A stretch of DNA of 64,000 nucleotides, from NCBI GenBank assembly GCA_900539165.1, contig UQAZ01000007.1:1-64000 (forward strand), given 5' to 3'. Origin of the DNA: an uncultured Oscillospiraceae bacterium. GTDB lineage: Bacteria > Bacillota > Clostridia > Oscillospirales > Acutalibacteraceae. This document shows, in pieces, positions 43,204 through 51,566 of this stretch (the stretch's first letter is position 1; each line of letters opens with the position of its first letter). Under the pieces are notes generated by a model. It made no database searches, was not told the origin of the DNA, and worked only from the letters and a program-made list of their open reading frames with translations. The position numbers and the translations under genes are program-made.

Positions 43204-45339
43204 TCAGAACAAGCCTGTTTCCTCTGTTCTCTTTTCAAAGAATGTAATCGGCTTTTTAACGATTGCTTTAACCGGAAATGCGATTATAAGCGCAGCCACA
43301 ACATAAACAAGCAACTTTAGAATATAAATCCAATAGTTGTTTTCGTAAGTTCCGCAGATACATTCACGCATAGCCTCAATTACAAAGGTGAACGGCAGAT
43401 ACGGGTTAATAGCAACAAAGAAGTTTTGAGTTACATCTATCGGGAATGTACCACCTGAGCCGCCTATCTGTATAACCAGGAGAATAACGCTTATTGCTTT
43501 ACCTATATCTCCGAATGTGTATACAAGGGAATAAACGAAGAACGAATATACAATTCCCGCTAATACCCCGACGAAAACAAATTTAAGCGGATAGAAGCAC
43601 TGTATCTTCAAGAAGTACAAATCGCCGAGGCAGATAATAAGACTTTGGAAAATTGCGATAGCTATATACAAAAGACCTCTGCCAAAGAATTTTTCGCTGT
43701 TTTTAAGTTTAGGTGCAATTTCCTTACGCTTCTTAATATTGGTTTTAATAAGCGCAGACACCATAACAGCACCTACCCATACAGCAAGTGTGCTGTAAAA
43801 CGGAGCCATTGCAGAGCCGTAATTTTCGATACCGTAAATCTTCTTATTCTTAACGCTGACAGGGCTTGCAATAAAGTCACCCAAATTTTCGGCATTCTCA
43901 CCTGTAATGTTCACTATTGCATTTACTATTTGACTGTTGCTCAAAGCGTCAATGGAATTATAAAGCTTAGTAAGCTGATTATTCATATTGCTGAGCATTT
44001 TACTGAGCGTTGTAATCATATCGTCACCTGCACCGACTGACTCCTTTAGCGTGTCGGACATGGTGTTTATCTGCGGAGTATCCTTATTAACAGATTCAAT
44101 GATTGCAGAAAGGTCGGTAAGAGTTGCAAGAAGACTTGTAACATTTTCCTTTAGCTTAGGCTGAATATTCTTAGTATAGTTGCTTTCAATTCCTTTCAAG
44201 GTGCCTGAAAGCTCGCTTAGTTTATTGGAAACCTCGATTAATGTAGGTCTCATATCCATAAGGGAAATATTTGCAAGAAGTTCCTTAACATCTCCGAGTG
44301 AATTTGATACATTCTTGAGCTGAGAAATTACTGAAGTAAGCTCAGAAATCGGCTGTGAAAGACTGTCATTGAGCGAGGTGAGCGCATCGATTACTTCATC
44401 TATGGCAGCTTTGATTGTTGTTATATTACCCTCAAGCACATCAATAGAAGCCTGTGCAGACTCATAATCAAGCTTAGATAAATCTCTGACTGTATTAGAA
44501 AGCGAATCAAGAGTTTCACCCGTTGAGGTCATAATTTCACCCATTGACGAAAACATAGTTGATGCTGTCGCCTGAGTTATTTCAACGGTGCTTTTTGTAT
44601 CGTCAACAAGCTTTCCTGTTGATTCAAGAAGTGATTTAACATCCTTTTGATTAATAGAGGTGTTAATTCCCATCATTACATTCATAAGCTTGCTGAAGGA
44701 ATCAACGCTGTTTTGCAAGGCGGACAATGAATCCTGAGCTTGCGACACCTCTCCCTTTAAATACTCAAACGAATTACCGCCTGTTGCCTGGTCGCTTTCA
44801 AGCGCCGAGCCAAGAACGGCACTCATAACCGTAACAACGGTAGAAATAAAGGACTCGTTTACGGTAAGCTGCACAGTTTGAACAACCTTATCCGTAATTT
44901 TTGTAGCAATAGCATTCTTCTTTTCGTTTGCGTAATATACAATCTCGGGTTTTTCGTAATTTGATGTTACAATGGAAGCAAGATTTTTACTAAAGCCTGC
45001 CGGAATTTCGATAGCTGCATAATAATCGCCCGCTTCTACTCCCTTTATAGCCTCGTCCTTTGACACAAACTGCCAATCAATAGAATCGTTACCCTTTAAG
45101 TTACTTACAATAGAATCACCGATTGCAATATTAATGTCCTTAAACGAAGTACCTTCGTCCTCGTTAGCAACAGCAACCATCATATTACCCGTTTTTCCGT
45201 AAGGGTCCCAGTTAGCATAAATGTTAAACCACGCATAAAGGCTGGGCAATGCAACGATACCGACAACAAGGATAATTGCCATCGTATTTGTAAAAATCTT
45301 TTTTAAGTCACGCTTAAATATACTGATTATATTTTTCAA
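43204..45339 (-). CDS. YhgE/Pip domain membrane protein
   Basis: A 711-residue protein with one N-terminal membrane segment (about 18-38, LVVGIVALPSLYAWFNIYANWDPYG), a large extracytoplasmic region rich in helices (about 190-510, many SL/TL heptads, likely coiled coil), and five to six membrane segments at the C-terminus resembling an ABC-2 type permease. This is the YhgE/Pip family; Pip is a phage receptor in Lactococcus, and relatives occur near type VII secretion genes. I place the start at TTG 45339, 7 nt after AGGAGG. The small acidic protein gene just upstream is co-transcribed. Confidence 0.88.
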   Translation of the reverse strand: MKNIISIFKRDLKKIFTNTMAIILVVGIVALPSLYAWFNIYANWDPYGKTGNMMVAVANEDEGTSFKDINIAIGDSIVSNLKGNDSIDWQFVSKDEAIKGVEAGDYYAAIEIPAGFSKNLASIVTSNYEKPEIVYYANEKKNAIATKITDKVVQTVQLTVNESFISTVVTVMSAVLGSALESDQATGGNSFEYLKGEVSQAQDSLSALQNSVDSFSKLMNVMMGINTSINQKDVKSLLESTGKLVDDTKSTVEITQATASTMFSSMGEIMTSTGETLDSLSNTVRDLSKLDYESAQASIDVLEGNITTIKAAIDEVIDALTSLNDSLSQPISELTSVISQLKNVSNSLGDVKELLANISLMDMRPTLIEVSNKLSELSGTLKGIESNYTKNIQPKLKENVTSLLATLTDLSAIIESVNKDTPQINTMSDTLKESVGAGDDMITTLSKMLSNMNNQLTKLYNSIDALSNSQIVNAIVNITGENAENLGDFIASPVSVKNKKIYGIENYGSAMAPFYSTLAVWVGAVMVSALIKTNIKKRKEIAPKLKNSEKFFGRGLLYIAIAIFQSLIICLGDLYFLKIQCFYPLKFVFVGVLAGIVYSFFVYSLVYTFGDIGKAISVILLVIQIGGSGGTFPIDVTQNFFVAINPYLPFTFVIEAMRECICGTYENNYWIYILKLLVYVVAALIIAFPVKAIVKKPITFFEKRTEETGLF

Positions 45340-45341
45340 TG

Positions 45342-45731
45342 TCAATCCTCCTCTTCGTCCTCGTTTTCTTCTTCATCTTCTAAATCGTCATCATCCATAA
45401 ATATCTCATACTCGCCAAACTCAAGCCTGTCATCATCCTCAAGATAAGGAATAACCTTAGTTTTCACAAGATATTTACAGTAGTCGGTAATTATAAATAT
45501 ATTCACATCAAGAAATATCAACAGCACCCAGCAAATAAGCCAAACACTTTTATCCTGATTATTTTGACAGACGTTAACCGCTATGATTGTAAACAAAACA
45601 AAAATAACAGCAAATATAATTTTTACCGTATCAAGGATTTTACAACCTCTGCGATATGATTCAATTATCTTTTCACGCAAAAACTTGTATTTATACGCAA
45701 GCTTTTCGTTATGCTTCATTTTTCTGCTCAT
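45342..45731 (-). CDS. Small two-helix membrane protein with acidic tail
   Basis: A 129-residue protein of unknown family. A basic N-terminus (MSRKMKHNEKLAYKYKFLREK) is followed by two membrane segments (about 36-56 and 63-83) and a cytoplasmic tail that ends in a run of about 20 Asp/Glu residues from residue 112 on. GAGG precedes ATG 45731. It is directly upstream of the YhgE/Pip gene with a 2-bp gap, so a role in assembly or anchoring of that protein is possible but inferred. Confidence 0.7.
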   Translation of the reverse strand: MSRKMKHNEKLAYKYKFLREKIIESYRRGCKILDTVKIIFAVIFVLFTIIAVNVCQNNQDKSVWLICWVLLIFLDVNIFIITDYCKYLVKTKVIPYLEDDDRLEFGEYEIFMDDDDLEDEEENEDEEED

Positions 45732-45761
45732 ATTTTATCCTCAAAACAAATTGTATAATTG

Positions 45762-45790
45762 ATTATAACGAATTGTATTATAGTTGTCAA
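45762..45790 (-). promoter_or_regulatory. Promoter of the YhgE/Pip operon
   Basis: On the minus strand TTGACA (45785-45790), a 17-bp spacer and TATAAT (45762-45767): a perfect consensus. An AATTGTAT direct repeat lies across the promoter region. Confidence 0.75.
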
Positions 45791-45911
45791 CTCATCAATT
45801 TTAATAAATATCAAGCAAAATGCCGAAAAAATATTAATCAAATTGCCGTGTTTTAGTACATTTAGGTTTGTTTGTAATAGAAGAATACAGACTGTTCAAA
45901 AAGGTATAACA

Positions 45912-46631
45912 TTAAAAATAAAGTTTCATAACCTGTTTTTGAGCTTTAAGTTCAAGCTCATCGTCAAGCTTTTCAAGTTCAACATCATTGTATTTATTTT
46001 TCAAAGCAAGTGAGATCAGCAAATCGGCAAACTCAGAATTTTTAGGCAGAATAGGACCGTGTGAGTATGTTCCGAAAGTGTTTTTATATCTAACACCCTC
46101 GGTTGAATCCTCGCCGTTATTGCCAAAGCCCTTAATAACCGTACCTAAAGGTTTAACTCCCTTGCCGAGATAGGTTTTTCCGCTGTGATTTTCAAAGCCG
46201 ACAATTTCTATGCCCTCCTCGGTCTTAAAAGCATAATTGCCAATCATTCTCTCTTCGACACCCTCGGTATAAAAATCAATAATGCCCATATATTCCATCA
46301 TATTTCCGTCGTGCGTCTTATAATATTTGCCGAGCATCTGATAGCCGCCGCAAATAGCAAGCATAACCTTACCGTTTTCAACAGCTCTTTTAATTTCCTT
46401 GTCCTTGCCCTGCTTCAAGTCATTAAGCAAAACATCCTGTTCAAAATCCTGACCGCCGCCGACAAACAAAATATCGTAATCATCAGAATTAAAAGACTTG
46501 CCCATAGTAATTGAGTCTACCTGAACATCAATGCCACGAAGCTCCATTCGTCTTTTAAGAGCTATTATATTTCCTCTGTCGCCGTAAAGATTAAGCATAT
46601 CGGGATAGATATGTGCAATTTTAATCATCAT
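45912..46631 (-). CDS. gatD: Lipid II isoglutaminyl synthase, glutaminase subunit GatD
   Basis: Provides ammonia for amidation of D-Glu in lipid II stem peptides. The class I amidotransferase nucleophile Cys is in MLAICGGYQMLGKYY (about residue 95); the CobB/CobQ-like fold is complete with GFENHSGKTYLG and GTYSHGPILPKN (catalytic His). ATG 46631 overlaps the murT stop as ATGA. About 239 residues. It forms the enzyme with MurT. Confidence 0.92.
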   Translation of the reverse strand: MMIKIAHIYPDMLNLYGDRGNIIALKRRMELRGIDVQVDSITMGKSFNSDDYDILFVGGGQDFEQDVLLNDLKQGKDKEIKRAVENGKVMLAICGGYQMLGKYYKTHDGNMMEYMGIIDFYTEGVEERMIGNYAFKTEEGIEIVGFENHSGKTYLGKGVKPLGTVIKGFGNNGEDSTEGVRYKNTFGTYSHGPILPKNSEFADLLISLALKNKYNDVELEKLDDELELKAQKQVMKLYF

Positions 46632-47998
46632 TCCCAAAAGTCCTTACCTCCTAATCTTTTAGCAATAACAGGTCGCATACTCATCATAGATGTGTAAGTC
46701 GGCACAATATAGACATCTTTATCATTTGAAACAGCCAAATCTGCAAGCTTATTATAATCCTCATTTTCGATAACATTAATTTTTCTGTTACCGACGCCCT
46801 CGTATTTAACTCTTACAGCCATATCATAACAACGCTTACCCGTAACATAAAGTTCCTTAACATTTTCCTTTTCAAAAATGCCTGCAAAATCAACATCCCA
46901 AATCCAGCTGACATCTCTGCCGTCGGCAGCATTATCATTGAGTGAAAGCACGAGTGTAAAGTCGTCATTAATTGACTTCAAAAAACTCATTGTCTGACTG
47001 AAACCGGCAGGATTTTTTACAAGAATAATATTCACCTTATGCTCACTGGCTGTAAACTGCTCCATTCTGCCAAAAGCACCGTTAAAAGTTTCAAGTGCAT
47101 TAATAATTGTATCATTATCAATTCCCAAGCAGCTAAGCCCCGCCGCACATCCGACAGCGTTATAAATGTTATAAGCACCACCGATATTGATTTTAACAAG
47201 TCGCTTATCGTCATTAAAATCAACACTCACCACGGAGTGATTTTGTGCAAGCTCCTGAATATCTGTAACGAAAAAATCAGGCTGAGGTCTCTTATAACCG
47301 CAGTTTCTACAAACAAATCCTCCGAGATGTCCAAAGGTATGATAAGTATAATCATATTCGTGTTTGCAGAAAATACAGTATTTTGCGTCACTTATTTCAG
47401 GTGCTTTTGCGTCACGGTCAAACGGCACATCTACTCCAAAAGTAACAATTTTGTTCGGTACTTCTTTTGAAATAGAATAAGTCAGCGAGCAGTCAGCATC
47501 AAGGCAAACAACTGCATTCGGCAAATTCTTTATGCTCTCTTTAATTGCATTGAGCGTATGAGTAACCTCACCGTAACGGTCAAGCTGGTCACGGAAAACA
47601 TTTGTTACAAGAACAACATCACAATAAATATATCTTGAAACCTCTCTGAATGCATTTTCATCGCACTCTACGATAGCGTACTCGTACTTACTTTTGCCCG
47701 TAACAGTAGAGTTCATTATGAAAGATGAGGTAATACCTGTAATAAGGTTAGCTCCCGATTTATTTATAAAATAGGTTTTTCCTGCCTTTTTAAGTCCTTC
47801 CTCGATAATACGACAGGAAGTGGTTTTACCGTTTGTACCCGTAACGATAATTACCTTAACATTTTTAGAAAGGTCGGAGAGAACATTTCTCTTTACCTTT
47901 AATGCCACTCTGCCCGGCATTGTTGTTGCGCCTCTGCCCATTTTTTGCAAAACAAAATGCACGAAGCGACAAACAAGGCAGCTAATAAAAACTCGCAT
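46628..47998 (-). CDS. murT: Lipid II isoglutaminyl synthase subunit MurT
   Basis: Mur-ligase-like subunit that uses ATP to amidate the D-Glu of lipid II. The P-loop IVTGTNGKTTSCR is at about residue 50, the VVLVTNVFRDQLDRYGE motif follows, and a four-cysteine zinc ribbon (CIFC...CRNC, about 206-235) marks MurT rather than MurE/F. The C-terminal DUF1727 domain is present. At 456 residues it is full length. AGGATG precedes ATG 47998. Confidence 0.94.
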   Translation of the reverse strand: MRVFISCLVCRFVHFVLQKMGRGATTMPGRVALKVKRNVLSDLSKNVKVIIVTGTNGKTTSCRIIEEGLKKAGKTYFINKSGANLITGITSSFIMNSTVTGKSKYEYAIVECDENAFREVSRYIYCDVVLVTNVFRDQLDRYGEVTHTLNAIKESIKNLPNAVVCLDADCSLTYSISKEVPNKIVTFGVDVPFDRDAKAPEISDAKYCIFCKHEYDYTYHTFGHLGGFVCRNCGYKRPQPDFFVTDIQELAQNHSVVSVDFNDDKRLVKINIGGAYNIYNAVGCAAGLSCLGIDNDTIINALETFNGAFGRMEQFTASEHKVNIILVKNPAGFSQTMSFLKSINDDFTLVLSLNDNAADGRDVSWIWDVDFAGIFEKENVKELYVTGKRCYDMAVRVKYEGVGNRKINVIENEDYNKLADLAVSNDKDVYIVPTYTSMMSMRPVIAKRLGGKDFWE

Positions 47999-48020
47999 AA
48001 AATCATCCTTTATATTGAAA

Positions 48021-48686
48021 TTATTTGTACTGCTTCAAATCCTCGGTCAAAAGATTAATTCTTGCAATACTTTTCCATTCATAGTCCATATCAATAAGCC
48101 TGATTATGGTATCAAACAAAAGCGTAGGGTTAAGATTTTTCTTAACACCTGCAAGAAGTCTGATATTAAGAACAATGTTATTATCTCTTATTGAAATATT
48201 GTACTTTGAAATAAACTGCTTAATATCAGTTTCCTTGAGGACTCTTTTTCTGCCCTGCTTGCCTTTTTTAAGTGCCATTATTTCGTCAGAAGCAAGCACA
48301 GCTTTGATTCTCTCTAACGCAGTATCATTATCCTTAAACTCAAATCTGTAAACATAATCGCTAAAACAAATTTGGTCACAATCCATAAAATCGTCGTATA
48401 CATCAACGATTCTGATTCCGACAGGCAATACAGCATTTACCTTATCCTTTAGTTCATCATCTGTCATATCGTCTGTAATACGAATATCAACATTCTCGCA
48501 AAAGCTTTCAACACCCAGCGAAAGCGGTAATGAAAAACTCATATAAGGACGTGGGTTAAAGCCTTCGGTGTACCAAAGATTTATCCTTGCTCTTGCAAAG
48601 GCTCTGGAAAATACTCTGTTCGTATCAAGGTGGCTGATATATTTAGCCTGACCTGTTTTTGAAAATCTAAGTCTAACTTCTCGCAT
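48021..48686 (-). CDS. DUF2344 / TIGR03936 radical-SAM-linked protein
   Basis: A 221-residue partner protein found next to, or fused with, TIGR03960 radical SAM enzymes. The family start VRLRFSKTGQAKYISHLD and YTEGFNPRPYMSFSLPLSLGVES are clear. I take ATG 48686 (GGAGGT upstream). It overlaps the radical SAM gene by 14 bp. Its molecular function is not established. Confidence 0.88.
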   Translation of the reverse strand: MREVRLRFSKTGQAKYISHLDTNRVFSRAFARARINLWYTEGFNPRPYMSFSLPLSLGVESFCENVDIRITDDMTDDELKDKVNAVLPVGIRIVDVYDDFMDCDQICFSDYVYRFEFKDNDTALERIKAVLASDEIMALKKGKQGRKRVLKETDIKQFISKYNISIRDNNIVLNIRLLAGVKKNLNPTLLFDTIIRLIDMDYEWKSIARINLLTEDLKQYK

Positions 48687-50517
48687 CGCAATTACCTCCG
48701 TTGAGCCTATTTGCTCCGCAACCTGCACACTTAATTCTGCAATGAGGTGTTGTTTTGCTTTCGTGTGCCTTTAGATTCTCTTTTTCAAGGAATTTTCTGC
48801 TGACACCGAAGTCAATGTGATCCCACGGCAAAAGCTCTGAAAACTCCCTCTTGCGTTGTGTATAAAACAACGGGTCAATAGAACATTCGTCAAACGCCTG
48901 CATCCAAGCATCAAAGTTAAATTTATCATCCCAAGAATCGAATTTACAGCCTTTCTTAAATGCAGAATAAAGCACTGAAGAAAGTCGCCTGTCACCTCTT
49001 GCAAGAACGCCCTCTAATAACGAAGTCGGCGTTTCGTGATATGAAACTCTTATCTTTTTGCTCGGGATTGACTCAAGCAGATGCTTTTGCTTCGCTTTAA
49101 GCGAATCCATAGAATCTTCAGGTTCCCATTGAAACGGAGTAAAAGGCTTTGGAATAAACGACGCACAGGAAACATTCACCTGAACGCCCGTTCCCTTTTG
49201 CCTGTTTGGATTTTTATAAAATGCGTGAACTACATTCATTGCAAGGTCTGCAATGCCCTCAATATCCTCCATTGTTTCGGTCGGAAGCCCCATCATAAAA
49301 TAGAGCTTTACAGTTGTCCAACCGTTATCGAATGCTTTGGTGCAAGTGTGGAGAATTTCATCTTCGGTAATATTCTTATTAATTACATCTCTCAATCTTT
49401 GAGTACCCGCCTCGGCAGCAAAGGTAAGACCGCTTTTTCTCACCATATTAAGCTTTTCTACAAGCTCATCAGAGAAGTTATCAACTCTAAGGCTCGGAAG
49501 CGAAAGATTAATATTGTCTTTTGCAGTCCAGTCAATAAGTGATGTAAGCATTTCGTTTACGCAGGAATGGTCAGAGGTTGAAAGCGAGCAAAGGGATAGT
49601 TCGTCATAACCCGTTGACTCAATAAGTGCCTTTGCCTGTGCATTGATTGTTTCAACGCTCTTTTCTCTGATAGGTCGATATGTGAAGCCCGCCTGACAAA
49701 AGCGACAGCCTCTTATACAACCTCTGAAAATTTCCTCAACTGCTCTGTCGTGAACAATATTTATAAACGGAACAACAAATTTATCAGGATAATAACAGCT
49801 GTTCAAATCGGCAACAACTGATTTTTGTACCTTTTCATGCGCACCGTTTGTTGCTTTAAGTTCTTTCAAGGTGCCGTCTTCATTGTAACTCGGTTCATAA
49901 AAAGACGGAACATAAATTCCCTTAATATCCTTAGCTTTAAGCAAAAACTCATGCTTGGAAAGTCCATTTTTCTTACAATATTTAATCAAATCCAAAATTT
50001 GATTTGTTGTTTCCTCACCGTCGCCCAAAAAGATAATATCAAAAAAGTCTGCAATAGGCTCGGGATTGCACGCACAAGGTCCGCCGCAGGCAACAATCGG
50101 AGTTAGCGACTCTCTGTCCTTTGAAAAAATTTCAACACCTGCCAAATCGAGCATATTAAGCACATTGGTATAGCTAAGCTCATACTGAAGAGTAAATCCA
50201 ATCATATCAAAATCCTTGATATAATCTCCGCTTTCAAGAGCAAAAAGCGGAATATTATTTTTACGCATCTGCTCTTCCATATCGGTATCCGGAGCAAAAA
50301 CTCTTTCGCACCAAGCGTCTTCCCTGTCATTTACAAGTCCGTAAAGAATTTTCATTCCCAAATGGCTCATACCAATTTCATATGTGTCGGGAAAGCAAAA
50401 TGCGTATCTTAAACTGACCTCGTCGGGATTTTTAACAACGCTGTTCAATTCGCCACCCACATAACGGGCAGGCTTTTGAACATATTGCAATATTTTTTCA
50501 ACCTCTTTTTTAATCAT
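48673..50517 (-). CDS. TIGR03960-family B12-binding radical SAM protein
   Basis: A 614-residue enzyme with an N-terminal B12-binding-like domain (PDTYEIGMSHLGMKILY, VACGGPCACNPEPIADFFD) and a radical SAM core whose cluster cysteines are in EIFRGCIRGCRFCQAGF. A C-terminal cysteine stretch (CRIKCAGCGANRLNGGNC) could hold another metal. The substrate is unknown. ATG 50517 has GAGGT upstream. The gene overlaps both the M50 protease gene before it and the DUF2344 gene after it. Confidence 0.9.
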   Translation of the reverse strand: MIKKEVEKILQYVQKPARYVGGELNSVVKNPDEVSLRYAFCFPDTYEIGMSHLGMKILYGLVNDREDAWCERVFAPDTDMEEQMRKNNIPLFALESGDYIKDFDMIGFTLQYELSYTNVLNMLDLAGVEIFSKDRESLTPIVACGGPCACNPEPIADFFDIIFLGDGEETTNQILDLIKYCKKNGLSKHEFLLKAKDIKGIYVPSFYEPSYNEDGTLKELKATNGAHEKVQKSVVADLNSCYYPDKFVVPFINIVHDRAVEEIFRGCIRGCRFCQAGFTYRPIREKSVETINAQAKALIESTGYDELSLCSLSTSDHSCVNEMLTSLIDWTAKDNINLSLPSLRVDNFSDELVEKLNMVRKSGLTFAAEAGTQRLRDVINKNITEDEILHTCTKAFDNGWTTVKLYFMMGLPTETMEDIEGIADLAMNVVHAFYKNPNRQKGTGVQVNVSCASFIPKPFTPFQWEPEDSMDSLKAKQKHLLESIPSKKIRVSYHETPTSLLEGVLARGDRRLSSVLYSAFKKGCKFDSWDDKFNFDAWMQAFDECSIDPLFYTQRKREFSELLPWDHIDFGVSRKFLEKENLKAHESKTTPHCRIKCAGCGANRLNGGNCDARS

Positions 50518-51061
50518 AAGTACCTCTGATAATCCATGTAAACAAATATAAACAAATGAACAAAGCATTCAGACTTTTAGCATATACTGCGTAAAACAGC
50601 AGAGCCAAAAGACATATAACGGCAACAAAATAATATGCCTTGTATGAAATATAAAAATCAAATATTCTGTCGCAAAGAAGTTTCAAACATCTTCCTGCAT
50701 CAAGCGGATATATCGGCAAAAGATTTATAAGCAAAAGTGCCAAGTTAATTTTTGGCTGAACATTAATCAAAACCATCAAAAGATTAACCGCAATCCCCGA
50801 AAGTAAAAACACAAGCTCCTGAATAAAGCCAAGTCTTGACGAGTGGATAAGTCCGACTCCGTAATATGAGAGCGTTATTTTCTCTGCTTTTCCTTTGAAA
50901 GCATAAAGTGTAACAATATGTCCCAACTCGTGCAAAGACGAAAACAAAATTAAATACAAAAACTGCTTGCTCTCACAAAGAAGTGCAATCAAAACCACAA
51001 TGAAAAAAGAATATTCAATTTTATATTCAACACCGAAAGCCTTAAATTTCACACAAATCAC
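50510..51061 (-). CDS. M50 site-2 protease, SpoIVFB-like
   Basis: Intramembrane zinc protease. The zinc motif HELGH is at residues 44-48, and the third ligand motif reads LLPIYPLDAGR, with Ala where most relatives have Gly (PLDGG). Four to five hydrophobic segments; 183 residues. SpoIVFB activates pro-sigma-K in Bacillus; in this spore-former the homologue may do the same, but no spoIVFA or sigK is adjacent. The start could be GTG 51061 or GTG 51052. Confidence 0.82.
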   Translation of the reverse strand: MICVKFKAFGVEYKIEYSFFIVVLIALLCESKQFLYLILFSSLHELGHIVTLYAFKGKAEKITLSYYGVGLIHSSRLGFIQELVFLLSGIAVNLLMVLINVQPKINLALLLINLLPIYPLDAGRCLKLLCDRIFDFYISYKAYYFVAVICLLALLFYAVYAKSLNALFICLYLFTWIIRGTYD

Positions 51062-51093
51062 CGTATAATCATACGATAACTTGACAAATTTAA

Positions 51094-51513
51094 TTACCTG
51101 CTTTTATCTAAATAGCTTTGCAAAATCATTACGGCAGACACAGCGTCAACCGTATCTTTACGCTTTTTGCCACGCACATTATTTTCACTCAAAATATTAT
51201 GAGCCATAACGGTAGTTAATCTTTCATCCTCAAAGAATATTTGCAGGCTCGGCATTTTTTCTTTAAGTGCCTCACCCAAAGCCCTACATTCATCACATCT
51301 GTAACCGTAAGTGCCGTCCATATTTCTCGGCAAACCGATTACAATTTTTTTTGCTTTATTTTCTTCGGCAAGCGAAAGAATTTTATCAACAAGCTTTGGC
51401 TGATAGTCTTCTTTAATAACTGTTAGCGGAGATGCAAGAACGCCCATAATATCCGAAATGGCTATTCCTGTTCTTGCATCACCGTAATCTACTGACATTA
51501 CTTTCATATACAC
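51094..51513 (-). CDS. ruvX: RuvX/YqgF Holliday-junction resolvase-like nuclease
   Basis: RNase H-fold protein implicated in pre-16S rRNA 5' processing in E. coli. Catalytic acids appear in MSVDYGDARTGIAISD (residues 7-22), FFEDERLTTV and RKKDTVDAVSAVMILQSYL. 139 residues is typical. The start may be ATG 51513 or ATG 51507. It lies between pbp1A and the spoIVFB-like gene. Confidence 0.92.
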   Translation of the reverse strand: MYMKVMSVDYGDARTGIAISDIMGVLASPLTVIKEDYQPKLVDKILSLAEENKAKKIVIGLPRNMDGTYGYRCDECRALGEALKEKMPSLQIFFEDERLTTVMAHNILSENNVRGKKRKDTVDAVSAVMILQSYLDKSR

Positions 51514-51520
51514 TTACAAG

Positions 51521-51549
51521 AATAGGAAAATCACGCAGATTTTCCTATT
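51521..51549 (-). terminator. Possible terminator/attenuator after pbp1A
   Basis: A 12-bp perfect stem (AATAGGAAAATC with GATTTTCCTATT) lies between pbp1A and ruvX. The T run is poor, so it may only reduce readthrough. Confidence 0.45.
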
Positions 51550-51566
51550 ACTTTTCTTAATTAATT

